A stretch of DNA of 64,000 bases. Source: an uncultured Alphaproteobacteria bacterium. GTDB taxonomy: Bacteria > Pseudomonadota > Alphaproteobacteria > Rhodobacterales > Rhodobacteraceae. The stretch spans positions 1 to 64,000 of the forward strand of contig CACKFK010000005.1 of the NCBI GenBank assembly GCA_902599445.1, in the 5' to 3' direction. Numbering within the stretch: position 1 is the stretch's first letter; each line of letters begins with the position of its first letter. A program made the position numbers and the translations under genes. Shown piece after piece: positions 1 through 10,125 of this stretch. The notes beneath the pieces were generated by a model, which ran no database searches, was not told the origin of the DNA, and was given only the letters and a program-made list of their open reading frames with translations.

Positions 1-1
1 T

Positions 2-1378
2 ACTCTTGTAAAAATTATTTACGGGCTGGTGAAACCAGACAGTGGTCAAATATTATTGAATGATAGGGACTTTCATCCTAAAGGGCCTCAGGATGCACGT
101 TCCAAAGGGGTTGGAATGGTTTTTCAACATTTTTCTTTGTTTGATGCCCTTAATGTATTTGAGAACATAGCCCTTGGAATGGATAAAGCTTTTCAGAAAA
201 ACCATTTGCGAAATCGAATTAATTCAGTTTCTGAAGAATATGGTTTGTCAATCTCTCTTGACAAAATAGTCGGCAATTTATCAGCCGGCGAACGTCAGCG
301 AATTGAAATAGTGAGGTGTTTATTGCAGAGTCCTGAGATTATGATCATGGATGAGCCAACATCTGTTCTTACACCCGGAGAGGTCTCTGATCTTTTTGTT
401 GTTTTAAGAAAGTTAGCTAGTCAAGGTATGTCTATTTTATATATCTCTCATAAGCTGGAGGAAATAAGGAGCCTTTGTTCAAAAGCAACGATAATGCGTC
501 AAGGAAGAGTGGTGGATACATGTGATCCACGCAAGTTAACTGCAGGTAAGATTGCTGAGTCCATGGTAGGAAACTCTTTTTCAAATCCTAAAAAAAGTAA
601 AATAAAAGTGGGAAAGGTATTGTTAGAATTAAATAAGGTTTCACTCGAATCAAAAAAAACATTTGGTGTTCCGATCAAGGAAATTAGCCTAAAATTGCAT
701 GCAGGTGCAATAGTTGGGGTGGGGGGTGTTGCCGGAAATGGTCAGGACGAATTCTTAGGATTGATGAGCGGTGAATTAAGCCCGACGAAAGGTACTTTAT
801 TCATAGATGGTCAGGATGTTACTTACCTTGGTCCAGTTGAACGAAGGAAAAAAGGGCTATTGAGCGCACCAGAAGAAAGATTGGGGCATGCTGCTGCACC
901 TGAAATGACATTAACGGAGAATACACTAATAACGGCTGAACACCGTATGGATTTGTCAAAAAACGGAGTCATCAATTATTCAAAAGCAAGGACCTTGTCT
1001 GAAAAGATCATAAACAGTCTAGATGTTCGAACAAGTGGGGTGGGATCGCTGGCAAAATCTCTATCAGGCGGCAATCTTCAGAAGTTTGTTATTGGTCGTG
1101 AATTAATACAAAATCCTAAAATCTTTGTTGTTAATCAACCGACCTGGGGTGTCGATGCAGCAGCAGCAGCTTCGATACGGCAACGAATTCTTGATTTGGC
1201 AAAAGATGGAGCTGCGATACTCGTCATCAGCCAAGATCTTGATGAATTATTGCAGATTTCGGACGTTTTTTCCGCCCTAGTTGGAGGTCAACTCTCAGAA
1301 CCAGTAGATACCAAGAAACTGAATCCAAAGACTTTGGGATTACTGCTGACAACCTCTGATGCCAGGAAGGTAGTCTAA
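2..1378 (+). CDS. ABC transporter ATP-binding protein, duplicated NBD (nucleoside/BMP type, YufO-like), 5' truncated by window
   Basis: Frame is open to the window edge (TLVKIIYGLVKPDSG), so the GTG at 29 is not the true start; signatures LSAGERQRIEIVR, IMDEPTSVLTP and LSGGNLQKFVIGREL; followed by two permeases and a BMP protein. Confidence 0.93.
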   Translation, partial: TLVKIIYGLVKPDSGQILLNDRDFHPKGPQDARSKGVGMVFQHFSLFDALNVFENIALGMDKAFQKNHLRNRINSVSEEYGLSISLDKIVGNLSAGERQRIEIVRCLLQSPEIMIMDEPTSVLTPGEVSDLFVVLRKLASQGMSILYISHKLEEIRSLCSKATIMRQGRVVDTCDPRKLTAGKIAESMVGNSFSNPKKSKIKVGKVLLELNKVSLESKKTFGVPIKEISLKLHAGAIVGVGGVAGNGQDEFLGLMSGELSPTKGTLFIDGQDVTYLGPVERRKKGLLSAPEERLGHAAAPEMTLTENTLITAEHRMDLSKNGVINYSKARTLSEKIINSLDVRTSGVGSLAKSLSGGNLQKFVIGRELIQNPKIFVVNQPTWGVDAAAAASIRQRILDLAKDGAAILVISQDLDELLQISDVFSALVGGQLSEPVDTKKLNPKTLGLLLTTSDARKVV

Positions 1379-2463
1379 TGTTGAGATTTGAACCTCGTAA
1401 GAATCGTTCGAAATTTTTAGAGATCAGTGCGCCAATTATTGCAGTAATCATGACCATGATATTTGGGGGTTTATTATTCTATTTGATGGGGAAAAATCCT
1501 TTTGAAGCCATCAAGTTAATTTTTTGGGATCCAGTAATGAGTCCAACTTTTTCTGAATATTCAAGACCTCAGCTTGCCGTGAAGGCTGCACCTTTAATTC
1601 TAATCGCTCTTGGTCTTTCTTTTGGTTTCCGGGCAAACATTTGGAATATTGGTGCAGAAGGACAATATATCATGGGTGCGTTAGCCAGCGGGAGCATTGG
1701 GTTGGCTTTATATCCGTTGCAAGCCTGGTACATTTTCCCTTTAATGATAATTGGAGGGATATTGGGTGGTGTGATCTGGGCCATGATCCCAGCTATTTTA
1801 AAGATAAAATTCAATACAAATGAGATTTTAGTGTCACTGATGCTTGTTTATGTTGCTGAACAAATTTTGGCCTTAGCTTCAGTTGGATTTCTTCGTAATC
1901 CCGAAGGATTAGGGTTTCCTGGTTCCAGGGACTTGAGTAAATACTCGTCTGCCGCGAACCCTGAATTGATCTCCGGGACAGGTATTCACTTGGGAGTTAT
2001 TTCTGCATTTTTAGGAGTGATTCTATTAACTTATTTTTTGAGTTATCACCGGACAGGTTTTCATATAAAATTGATAGGGCAGGCACCCAGGGCTGCTAAT
2101 TTTGCTGGTGTAGATTTACGCTATATCATTATTTTTTGTTTAAGCCTTTCTGGTGGTTTGGCTGGAGTAGCAGGGATGTTTGAACTTACAGGTCCAGCAG
2201 GGCTTATCAATATTGATTTCAATGTAGGATACGGTTTTACCGCTATAATTGTTGCATTTTTAGGACGCTTAAATCCTATAGGAATTTTACTTGCAGGTGT
2301 CTTAATGTCCTTAACCTATGTAGGAGGAGAACTAGCCCAATTCATGATGAATATTCCGGCTGCCGCTATCCAGGTTTTTCAAGGTATGCTGTTGTTTTTC
2401 CTGTTATCTACCGATCTATTAGTTACTTATAAGATTTCATTTAAGACATCAATTCGTAAATAG
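1378..2463 (+). CDS. ABC transporter permease (nucleoside/BMP type, YufP-like)
   Basis: Multi-TM protein with GFRANIWNIGAEGQYIMGA motif; directly follows the ATPase. Confidence 0.92.
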   Translation: MLRFEPRKNRSKFLEISAPIIAVIMTMIFGGLLFYLMGKNPFEAIKLIFWDPVMSPTFSEYSRPQLAVKAAPLILIALGLSFGFRANIWNIGAEGQYIMGALASGSIGLALYPLQAWYIFPLMIIGGILGGVIWAMIPAILKIKFNTNEILVSLMLVYVAEQILALASVGFLRNPEGLGFPGSRDLSKYSSAANPELISGTGIHLGVISAFLGVILLTYFLSYHRTGFHIKLIGQAPRAANFAGVDLRYIIIFCLSLSGGLAGVAGMFELTGPAGLINIDFNVGYGFTAIIVAFLGRLNPIGILLAGVLMSLTYVGGELAQFMMNIPAAAIQVFQGMLLFFLLSTDLLVTYKISFKTSIRK

Positions 2464-2512
2464 GCAGTCAAACAAAGATGAGCATATATTTTATAGCAAT
2501 GTGGGATAAGAA

Positions 2513-3442
2513 ATGGACCTAGGTGACATCCAAATATCATTACTCTTGGCTAGCCTTATCGTGGCAGCAACCCCAATTTTATTAGCTGCCTTAGGTGAGT
2601 TAATTGTTGAGAAAACGGGTGTTTTAAACCTAGGTGTTGAAGGAATGATGATATTTGGTGCCATAGCGGGTTTTATCGCCACCATAGAAACTGGATCCCC
2701 TTGGGTCGGGTTTCTTTTTTCTATATTAGGAGGTGCTTCAATAGCTTTCATTTTTGCTCTAGTAACTCAAATATTCAGGGCTAATCAAGTTGCTTCTGGT
2801 TTGGCCTTAACTCTTTTTGGGTTAGGTCTTTCATCTTTGCTTGGGCACTCCTATACGGGGATTAAACCAGCAGCATTTTCTGATCTTCACATACCGATCT
2901 TGTCTGAAATCCCTATTTTAGGAGTAATTCTTTTCCAACATGATCCTATTATTTATTTTTCCATATTGGCAGTGGCAGCAGTTTATTTCTTATTTAGAAA
3001 TTTTCGACTTGGCTTGATATTGAAAGCAGTTGGAGAGAACCACGATAGCGCACATGCTTTAGGCTATAATGTAATTGTGATTCGATTTGGTGCTATACTA
3101 GTTGGAGGGGCTTTTGCTGGGTTGGGTGGAGGCTATCTATCGCTTGTGAGAGTTCCGCAATGGACCGAGGGCATGACAGCAGGAGCCGGGTGGATAGCAC
3201 TTGCACTAGTTGTTTTTGCTAGCTGGCAACCGCTTAGACTACTTATCGGGGCTTATATTTTTGGAGGAGTTACCCTTTTACAGCTAAACTTACAGGCACT
3301 CGGTTTAGAAATTAATGTTGCCCTCTTGTCTATGTCTCCATATTTGGTCACTATAGGGGTATTAGTTTTTATGTCGGCTCGGAGATCAAGGGGTTCTTTA
3401 GAAGCGCCGAGATCTCTCGGAAAAACATTTTTTGGACTATAA
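2513..3442 (+). CDS. ABC transporter permease (nucleoside/BMP type, YufQ-like)
   Basis: Multi-TM protein with EKTGVLNLGVEGMMIFGA motif typical of the family. Confidence 0.92.
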   Translation: MDLGDIQISLLLASLIVAATPILLAALGELIVEKTGVLNLGVEGMMIFGAIAGFIATIETGSPWVGFLFSILGGASIAFIFALVTQIFRANQVASGLALTLFGLGLSSLLGHSYTGIKPAAFSDLHIPILSEIPILGVILFQHDPIIYFSILAVAAVYFLFRNFRLGLILKAVGENHDSAHALGYNVIVIRFGAILVGGAFAGLGGGYLSLVRVPQWTEGMTAGAGWIALALVVFASWQPLRLLIGAYIFGGVTLLQLNLQALGLEINVALLSMSPYLVTIGVLVFMSARRSRGSLEAPRSLGKTFFGL

Positions 3443-3474
3443 GGATGACACAACGTTTATTGGAAGGAGTTAAA

Positions 3475-4545
3475 ATGAAACTATTAAGGGTATCTTTACT
3501 AGTACTATCTAGTTTAATGATTTCATGTTTTGCATTTGCAGCAGACATGAAAGTAGGTTTTATCTATATTGGACCACCAGGTGATCATGGTTGGAATTAT
3601 CAACATGATGTGGGTCGAAAATCTGTAGATGAAGCCTTTGGTGGAAAAGTTGAAACAGTGTTTCAGGAAAACGTACCTGAAAGTGCCGATGCAGAGAGAG
3701 TGATGACCCAGATGGCATTGTCTGGTGCTGACATGATATTCGCGACATCTTTTGGATATATGGATCCTGTTTTAAATGTTGCTAAGAAATTTCCAAATGT
3801 GAAATTTGAACATGCTACAGGTTACAAAACAGCTGATAATGTTTCTACTTATAGTGCTAGGTTTTATGAAGGAAGATCTGTAATTGGCCATGTAGCTGGT
3901 AAAATGACAAAATCAAATACCATTGGTTATGTTGCTTCGTTTCCTATCCCAGAGGTGGTTAGGGGAATAAATTCAGCATATCTAGCTGCAAAGGCAGCAA
4001 ATCCAAATGTTGAATTTAAAATTATATGGATTTTTACTTGGTATGATCCAGCTAAAGAGGCAGATGCAGCAAAAACATTGATTCAACAAGGAGCAGATGT
4101 AATTATGCAGCATGTTGATAGCTCTGCTATCATGACAGTTGCCGAAGAAGCTGGCGTGTATGCTTTTGGTCAAGCTTCAGACATGAGTGCTTTTGGCCCT
4201 AACGCACATCTGACCGCAATCATTAATGGATGGGGTCCCTACTATGTCAAGCGGGTCCAGCAAGCTATGGACGGCACTTGGAAAGGTGGAGAACAGACCT
4301 TTGATGGAATTGAGGCAGGTATGGTCGTGATCGGTGATATGTCAGACAAAATCCCAGATTCTGTAAAGAAAGAAGCTCAAGCCATTGCTGATGGTATAGC
4401 TTCAGGAAAGCTGCATTCTTTCACAGGCCCTGTGAACAAGCAAGATGGAAGTGCTTGGCTGGCTTCAGGAGAAACTGCCGATATTGGTACGCTGTTAGGC
4501 ATGAACTTTTATGTTGAAGGCATCGAAGGCGACATCCCACAGTAA
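3475..4545 (+). CDS. BMP family ABC transporter substrate-binding protein
   Basis: Signal peptide MKLLRVSLLVLSSLMISCFAFAA then DMKVGFIYIGPPGDHGWNYQHD; GGAAGGAG upstream of ATG 3475, preferred over the ORF start at 3445. Confidence 0.93.
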   Translation: MKLLRVSLLVLSSLMISCFAFAADMKVGFIYIGPPGDHGWNYQHDVGRKSVDEAFGGKVETVFQENVPESADAERVMTQMALSGADMIFATSFGYMDPVLNVAKKFPNVKFEHATGYKTADNVSTYSARFYEGRSVIGHVAGKMTKSNTIGYVASFPIPEVVRGINSAYLAAKAANPNVEFKIIWIFTWYDPAKEADAAKTLIQQGADVIMQHVDSSAIMTVAEEAGVYAFGQASDMSAFGPNAHLTAIINGWGPYYVKRVQQAMDGTWKGGEQTFDGIEAGMVVIGDMSDKIPDSVKKEAQAIADGIASGKLHSFTGPVNKQDGSAWLASGETADIGTLLGMNFYVEGIEGDIPQ

Positions 4546-4555
4546 GGTGATATAG

Positions 4556-4580
4556 GGTGAGCCATATTAATTGGCTCACC
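4556..4580 (+). terminator. 9-bp perfect inverted repeat after the BMP gene, possible terminator without a strong T-tract
   Basis: GGTGAGCCA-tattaat-TGGCTCACC just after the stop codon. Confidence 0.45.
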
Positions 4581-4619
4581 TAACTGACCCAATTTTTAAG
4601 CATTGCAAAAACCAGTGGA

Positions 4620-5789
4620 TTGATGATGGAGCATTCAGAAAATTTGTTCCGTTTAGGAACTGAGTCTGCTTTTGAAGTTCTTGCCCGCGCTCAAGCCCTT
4701 TCGTCTAAAGGCAAAAATATAATTAATCTTGGCATTGGGCAACCTGACTTTAAAACAGCAGATCATATTGTTGAGGCAGCTATCAAAGCACTTAAGGATG
4801 GCCATCATGGTTATACTCCAGCGAACGGTATATTACCATTAAGAGAAGCTGTATCAGAAGATTTGTATTTTAGGCACCGAGCAAGAATTTCACCGGACAA
4901 CATAATTATTATGCCTGGTGGGAAACCAACGATGTTTTTTAGTATTTTGATGTTTGGAGGCCCAAACACAGAAATTATGTATCCTAATCCGGGATTTCCC
5001 ATTTATGAATCTGTTATAAATTATAGTGGATCAAAGGCTGTTCCCATAAAACTGGAAGAAGATTTAAATTTTTCATTTAAGGCTGAAAATGTACTCAATA
5101 AAATTTCCGATAAAACAAGATTAATTATAATTAATAGCCCTGGAAATCCAACGGGAGGGGTTATCCCAAGACAAGAAATAGAAATTCTAACGGCAGGTCT
5201 CGAGAATTTTCCAAAGGTAACCATTCTTTCAGATGAGATTTATAGTAGAATGTTATACGATGGAAGAAAGCATATTAGTCTCCTTGAGTTTCCTAACATA
5301 AGGAACAGGTTAATTGTTTTGGATGGTTGGTCTAAAACATATGCGATGACTGGTTGGAGGCTCGGATTTTCGGTATGGCCTGATCAATTGTTAGAATATG
5401 CAACCCGTTTATGTGTAAACAATCATTCTTGTGTTAACGCACCGACCCAATATGCGGGGATTGCAGCACTTAAAGGGCCACAGGATGTTGTTAATAGTAT
5501 GCTCAATGAATTTGAACAGAGAAGGAAATTTATTGTTGATGCATTAAATGAATTACCTGGAGTATATTGTAAGGAACCCGGAGGCGCTTTTTATGTCTTT
5601 CCTAACATTATCAAAACTGGATTGAGTTCCCAAAAGGCCCAGGACGACCTCTTGGAGATGGCAGGTGTAGCTACAATAGCTGGTACTAGTTTTGGAGAAA
5701 TGGGAGAAGGTTTTTTGCGGTTCTCATATGCTAATAGCCTAGAAAACATTGAAGAAGCCATTAACCGTATAAAGAAAATTATTGACTGA
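4620..5789 (+). CDS. Class I/II PLP-dependent aminotransferase
   Basis: NLGIGQPDFKTADHIVEAA, NSPGNPTGGV and WSKTYAMTGWRLGF motifs. Confidence 0.92.
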   Translation: MMMEHSENLFRLGTESAFEVLARAQALSSKGKNIINLGIGQPDFKTADHIVEAAIKALKDGHHGYTPANGILPLREAVSEDLYFRHRARISPDNIIIMPGGKPTMFFSILMFGGPNTEIMYPNPGFPIYESVINYSGSKAVPIKLEEDLNFSFKAENVLNKISDKTRLIIINSPGNPTGGVIPRQEIEILTAGLENFPKVTILSDEIYSRMLYDGRKHISLLEFPNIRNRLIVLDGWSKTYAMTGWRLGFSVWPDQLLEYATRLCVNNHSCVNAPTQYAGIAALKGPQDVVNSMLNEFEQRRKFIVDALNELPGVYCKEPGGAFYVFPNIIKTGLSSQKAQDDLLEMAGVATIAGTSFGEMGEGFLRFSYANSLENIEEAINRIKKIID

Positions 5790-5870
5790 AAACAATTTTT
5801 GGTTAACGCTACTATCTGTTGTGTTTTAAGATTAAAAACGTCTAACTTCAAAAAAAGTTTTTGGTGAAAT

Positions 5871-6839
5871 ATGCCTATGCCTGTGGTGGGGAATAGACCG
5901 CTTCTAAGCATTTTTTGTGCTGTTGGCGCGTGTTTTTTCTTTTCGCTAAACGATGTCATGATGAAGTTATTTACTGGGAAGTATCCTCTTTATGAGCTTA
6001 CATTTTTTCGGTCAATCGTAGCTTTAACTATCTGTTTAGCAATAATCATCCCTTTAGAAGGAGGATACTCTAATTTAAGGACAAAAAAGCCGCTACTCCA
6101 CCTCATTAGAGGTTCCAGCGTTGTAGCGGCTAACATATGTTTTTTTTCTGGAATTGCGGTACTTCCTCTGGCGGAAGTCACAGCTATATTTTTTATTTCT
6201 CCCCTCCTGATCACGTTCTTTGCCGCCGTTTTTTTGAAAGAGGAGGTTGGTTGGTTTCGCTGGTCTGCACTACTACTAGGATTGACTGGGGTTCTTTTCA
6301 TAGTGAAACCCTTCGGCATTAGTTTTCGATGGGAAACTCTTTTACCCTTGATGGCTGCTTTTTCTTACTCCTTACTACAAATCCTCACCAGAAAATTAGG
6401 CCCAACGGAAAAAGCATCTACTATGGCTTTTTATATCCAGGTATCTTTCCTGACTTATATGGGGATATTAGTCTGCATTTTGCACAACGGACGCTTTGAC
6501 ATTATAGACCATCCTTCCTTTCAATTCTTAACAAAAGCTTGGGTTTGGCCTACTGGCATTGACTGGATTTTAATCGCATTTATCGGCATCACTAATGCTT
6601 TTGGCGGCTATCTCATAAGCCAGGCTTATCGCTTGAGTGTGGCTGGATTAGTTTCACCATTTGAATATTCCTCCTTAGTTCTTTCAGTTTTTTGGGGAAT
6701 AATTATTTGGGGAGAGTATTTAAATTTATTGAGTGCTTTAGGTATCATTACCATTTTAGTATCTGGGATAATTATTGCATTGAGAGAGGCTGTTCGCAAC
6801 ATAAATCCATCCATAAAAAAGGCTTCTTACAGGCGCTAA
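5871..6839 (+). CDS. DMT/EamA family transporter
   Basis: About ten hydrophobic segments and duplicated EamA-like pattern (FFSLNDVMMKLFTGKYPLYELTFFRSIVA). Confidence 0.88.
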   Translation: MPMPVVGNRPLLSIFCAVGACFFFSLNDVMMKLFTGKYPLYELTFFRSIVALTICLAIIIPLEGGYSNLRTKKPLLHLIRGSSVVAANICFFSGIAVLPLAEVTAIFFISPLLITFFAAVFLKEEVGWFRWSALLLGLTGVLFIVKPFGISFRWETLLPLMAAFSYSLLQILTRKLGPTEKASTMAFYIQVSFLTYMGILVCILHNGRFDIIDHPSFQFLTKAWVWPTGIDWILIAFIGITNAFGGYLISQAYRLSVAGLVSPFEYSSLVLSVFWGIIIWGEYLNLLSALGIITILVSGIIIALREAVRNINPSIKKASYRR

Positions 6840-6860
6840 TCTAACCTCATCACTTTAAAT

Positions 6861-6888
6861 TTGAACAAAAGCAATACTGCGTTATACT
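6861..6888 (+). promoter_or_regulatory. Putative sigma70 promoter for the ureidoglycine aminohydrolase gene
   Basis: TTGAAC, 16-nt spacer, TATACT; about 30 nt before ATG 6918. Confidence 0.45.
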
Positions 6889-6917
6889 GACGTCTGAATT
6901 AATTTGGAGCGGCATTA

Positions 6918-7736
6918 ATGAAAGCAGATGTACACTATTTTTCTGATTTGGGCGGTATGCCGCAACCAGATACTTTTAAGTCAGATCGAGCTATTTTTAA
7001 AGAGGCTTATATTTTTATTCCTCGAGGTTGCATAAGGGACATCGTGGTCAGTTTCTTCCCTGGTTGGACTAACACCCGTTCTTGGGTGCTTGCTAAGCCT
7101 CTAACAGGATTTACAGAAACTTTTTCATATTATTTGATGGAATTATCCGAGGGTGGAGGCAGTACAAAACCTGATCCGGACCAATCAGTTGAGTCCATAA
7201 TATTTGTGACTGAAGGTGAATTATCTCTAGAGATTGACAGCCAGAGGGAAATCCTGAGGCCAGGGGGGTATGCTTATATTCCACCAGAAAAAAAATGGTC
7301 AATCAAGAATCAAATTAGTTCGCTTACAAAATTTCATTGGATAAGGAAGGTTTATGAAAAGGATGCTAATGTGGTCATCCCAGATGCTTTCATAATAAAC
7401 GAGCAGTCCGTCGTCCCACAAGAAATGCCTAATGACCCTAGATGGAAGACCACTCGCTTTGTGGAACCTTCTGATTTAAGACATGATATGCATGTTAACA
7501 TTGTATCTTTTGAGCCAGGATCATCTATCCCGTTCCCTGAGACACATGTCATGGAACATGCAATTTACATACTTCAAGGGGTAGGAACTTATTATTTAAA
7601 TGGAGAATGGGTAGATGTTGAAGCAGGAGATTTCATGGCTTTAAGAGCTTTTTGTCCTCAAGCATGTAAAGCACTTGGAGATGAGCCTTTCAGATACCTA
7701 CTATACAAAAATGTAAACCGTCACATAAAGCTTTGA
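6918..7736 (+). CDS. (S)-ureidoglycine aminohydrolase, bicupin
   Basis: Two cupin halves (EGGGSTKPDPDQSVESIIFVTEGEL; MEHAIYILQGVGTYYLNGEWVDVEAGDFMALRAFCPQACKALG) typical of YlbA/AllE/UGHY; adjacent to allA and puuE. Confidence 0.88.
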   Translation: MKADVHYFSDLGGMPQPDTFKSDRAIFKEAYIFIPRGCIRDIVVSFFPGWTNTRSWVLAKPLTGFTETFSYYLMELSEGGGSTKPDPDQSVESIIFVTEGELSLEIDSQREILRPGGYAYIPPEKKWSIKNQISSLTKFHWIRKVYEKDANVVIPDAFIINEQSVVPQEMPNDPRWKTTRFVEPSDLRHDMHVNIVSFEPGSSIPFPETHVMEHAIYILQGVGTYYLNGEWVDVEAGDFMALRAFCPQACKALGDEPFRYLLYKNVNRHIKL

Positions 7737-7738
7737 AC

Positions 7739-8224
7739 TTAGGTTTTTTCTATAAAATACCAGTCCTTATAAGTGTTTGTGTCAAGATTCTTTCCTAAAC
7801 CTATCCAGTCTATGACAACAAAGAGCCCGGGGTTCTCTAGGGGCGCAAGAATTCCATGCCAGACATTTTTATGATAATTCACTCCCTGGCCGGGTTTAGT
7901 GATAAAGACTTCTGGCACCCCTGGTTTACCATTATTATCCTGTGCGGCAACAACTATAAATTTACTGCCGAAAACAGGGATGAATGCCTGACTTCCAAGG
8001 GGATGTTTTTCCATAAAGTTAAATTTGTAAGGCAGACTTATTTTTTTTGATTCAAAAAGGCTAATTCCGGCCTGACCATTGGTGAAGTTGAGATTTGCTA
8101 GATCATTGTAGCGAAGGCACCTACCATCATTTATTTCAAATGGAACCTTCTGGCTGGTGTCAATAATATCTCCATATTTCTGGAAATCTTTTTGTTTAAG
8201 AGTTTTAGGGTTTAGAGGTTTCAT
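7739..8224 (-). CDS. allA: Ureidoglycolate lyase
   Basis: AllA-like, with FMEKHPLGSQAFIPV and KPGQGVNYHKNVWHGILAPL motifs. Confidence 0.9.
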   Translation of the reverse strand: MKPLNPKTLKQKDFQKYGDIIDTSQKVPFEINDGRCLRYNDLANLNFTNGQAGISLFESKKISLPYKFNFMEKHPLGSQAFIPVFGSKFIVVAAQDNNGKPGVPEVFITKPGQGVNYHKNVWHGILAPLENPGLFVVIDWIGLGKNLDTNTYKDWYFIEKT

Positions 8225-8227
8225 TTT

Positions 8228-9643
8228 TTAAAAAAGTTCTTTCAAGCGAAAATAAGCTATCTTTTCCACCTCTCTACATGCCGTCACAAATTCATCAGCT
8301 CTACTATTCTCATATCTAATCTTAAACTGACGAAGTATTTGGGATCTTGTTTTTCCTTTTACAGCAATTATGAACGGATGTTTGAATTTCTCTTTGTACT
8401 GATGGTTAAGTTGATTAAATTCTTTTTGCTGGCGGTCACTAAGGGAGGTTAAACCCGCACCCTTCTGTTCAAGGGTGCTGCTTGTTGTTAGTTTTTCAAC
8501 AAGCTTTTTGTTGTCTAATGCGAGATCAGGATGAGACTTCAACACTTTCAATTTTTCCTTGTCACTTGCCATTCGAAATTCAAAGCACAAAAAGCCATGC
8601 GTAGCTTCAGGAGATTTCATAGATGGGTTTAATCCTCTTGAATAGGCTTTTTCTGCTATCCAAGGGCTGTGCTCAAAAATATTACCAAAAGTACCGATAA
8701 ACTGGCCCTTGGTCATCTTATAGGGATTTATCTTTTTCTCAACAGGAGGATAATATTTTTTCCAATGTTCAGCTATGTCTATTCTCTTGGCATACCAGAC
8801 ATCTTTAAAGCTCTTAGTATATTTAATAAATTCTTTTAAGGCCATTAACCGGCCTGGTCTTCCAGATAAACGACAGTGCAGACCAATATTCATCATTTTA
8901 GGCGATCCTTCGGCTCCTTCTTTGTACAAAACATCAAAAGTACCTTTCAAGTAATCGAAAAACTGGCTCCAGGAATTGAATCCTTGCTGGGTAGCGAACC
9001 TCATGTCATTCGCATCGAGGGTATAGGGGATAATCAATTGAGGGGCCTTTTTTGAAGCTATCCAGTAGGGTAAGTCATCATCATAAGAATCAGATATGTA
9101 TTCGAAGGAACCAGTTTCTGAAGCCAAAGCAACAGTATTCTCTGTTCCTCTCCCGAGGTACCAGCCTTTGGGAGCCAATCCAGTAGCGGCAGTGTGGACT
9201 TTAATTGCTTTTTGCAAGAAACTCCTTTCCTTCTTTTTTGAGAAGTTCTTATATTCAATCCATTTTAAGCCATGTGATGCTATCTCCCATTGCGCCAATT
9301 GCATTGCGTTCACTTGTACAGGTGACTTAGCTAAGGCCGTGGCAACCCCAAAAATGGTTACGGGTATACTTTCTGAAGTAAAAAGTCTGTGTAAGCGCCA
9401 AAAGCCACTCCTAGCTCCATAATCATAAATGCTTTCCATATTAAAATGACGTTTCCCAGGCCATGGTTCTGCTCCAACTATTTCAGAAAGAAACGATTCT
9501 GAAGCAGAATCGCCATGTAAAAGACAATTTTCTCCTCCTTCTTCGTAATTTATGACGAACTGAACAGCAATCTTGGCTCTTTTTGGCCAAACTACTTTGG
9601 GAGAGTTTTGTCCATAACCTAGTAAGTCTCTTGGATACTTCAT
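8228..9643 (-). CDS. puuE: Allantoinase PuuE fused to OHCU decarboxylase (UraD)
   Basis: N-terminal polysaccharide-deacetylase-like allantoinase (YPRDLLGYGQNSPKVVWP, VQFVINYEEGGENCLLHGD); C-terminal OHCU decarboxylase (GNIFEHSPWIAEKA, LKSHPDLA, FIIAVKGKTRSQIL). Confidence 0.93.
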   Translation of the reverse strand: MKYPRDLLGYGQNSPKVVWPKRAKIAVQFVINYEEGGENCLLHGDSASESFLSEIVGAEPWPGKRHFNMESIYDYGARSGFWRLHRLFTSESIPVTIFGVATALAKSPVQVNAMQLAQWEIASHGLKWIEYKNFSKKKERSFLQKAIKVHTAATGLAPKGWYLGRGTENTVALASETGSFEYISDSYDDDLPYWIASKKAPQLIIPYTLDANDMRFATQQGFNSWSQFFDYLKGTFDVLYKEGAEGSPKMMNIGLHCRLSGRPGRLMALKEFIKYTKSFKDVWYAKRIDIAEHWKKYYPPVEKKINPYKMTKGQFIGTFGNIFEHSPWIAEKAYSRGLNPSMKSPEATHGFLCFEFRMASDKEKLKVLKSHPDLALDNKKLVEKLTTSSTLEQKGAGLTSLSDRQQKEFNQLNHQYKEKFKHPFIIAVKGKTRSQILRQFKIRYENSRADEFVTACREVEKIAYFRLKELF

Positions 9644-9735
9644 TATCTTTACTCCAGATCAAATAATGCTTTCATTTAGTTGAATAGGAAATATATTGTA
9701 GGTACAAGCATTTATTTTATTCTAGTGAGGGTGTT

Positions 9736-10095
9736 TTGTCAGGCAGACTAACTACACATGTTTTAGATACTGCAATAGGTTTTCCTGCAGAAGGTATCAA
9801 CATAGAACTATATACTATTAAGCAGGGAGCTAGGAAGTTCATCAAACAATTAACTACAAATTCGGATGGAAGAACCGATGAAATCTTACTAAGTAAGGAA
9901 GAATTTTTTCTAGGAGATTTTGAACTTGTTTTTCATGTTGGCAAATATCTAAGGAATAAATCTAAGAAGATCGATGATCTTCAAGGTTTGCTCTATGACT
10001 TAGTCCCAGTGAAGTTTACGATTTTTTCTCATAGAAACTATCATATACCTTTACTCTTGTCGCCCTTCGGCTATTCAACCTATCTTGGAAGTTAA
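9736..10095 (+). CDS. uraH: 5-hydroxyisourate hydrolase
   Basis: LTTHVLDTAIGFPAEG, NSDGRTDE and YHIPLLLSPFGYSTYLGS; TTG start. Confidence 0.9.
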   Translation: MSGRLTTHVLDTAIGFPAEGINIELYTIKQGARKFIKQLTTNSDGRTDEILLSKEEFFLGDFELVFHVGKYLRNKSKKIDDLQGLLYDLVPVKFTIFSHRNYHIPLLLSPFGYSTYLGS

Positions 10096-10125
10096 TCTTA
10101 ACTATTGGAGCCTTGGTGATCTCAC

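Noticed and set aside
1227-1457. Antisense ORFs in the ORF track (e.g. 1227-1457, 1569-1814, 2491-2751, 51944-52708, 33818-34279)
   Set aside because: They shadow well-supported coding genes on the other strand, lack recognisable domains or clear initiation signals, and fit chance open frames.
3445-3474. Upstream start for the BMP protein (ORF start 3445)
   Set aside because: The GGAAGGAG ribosome-binding site and signal peptide support ATG 3475.
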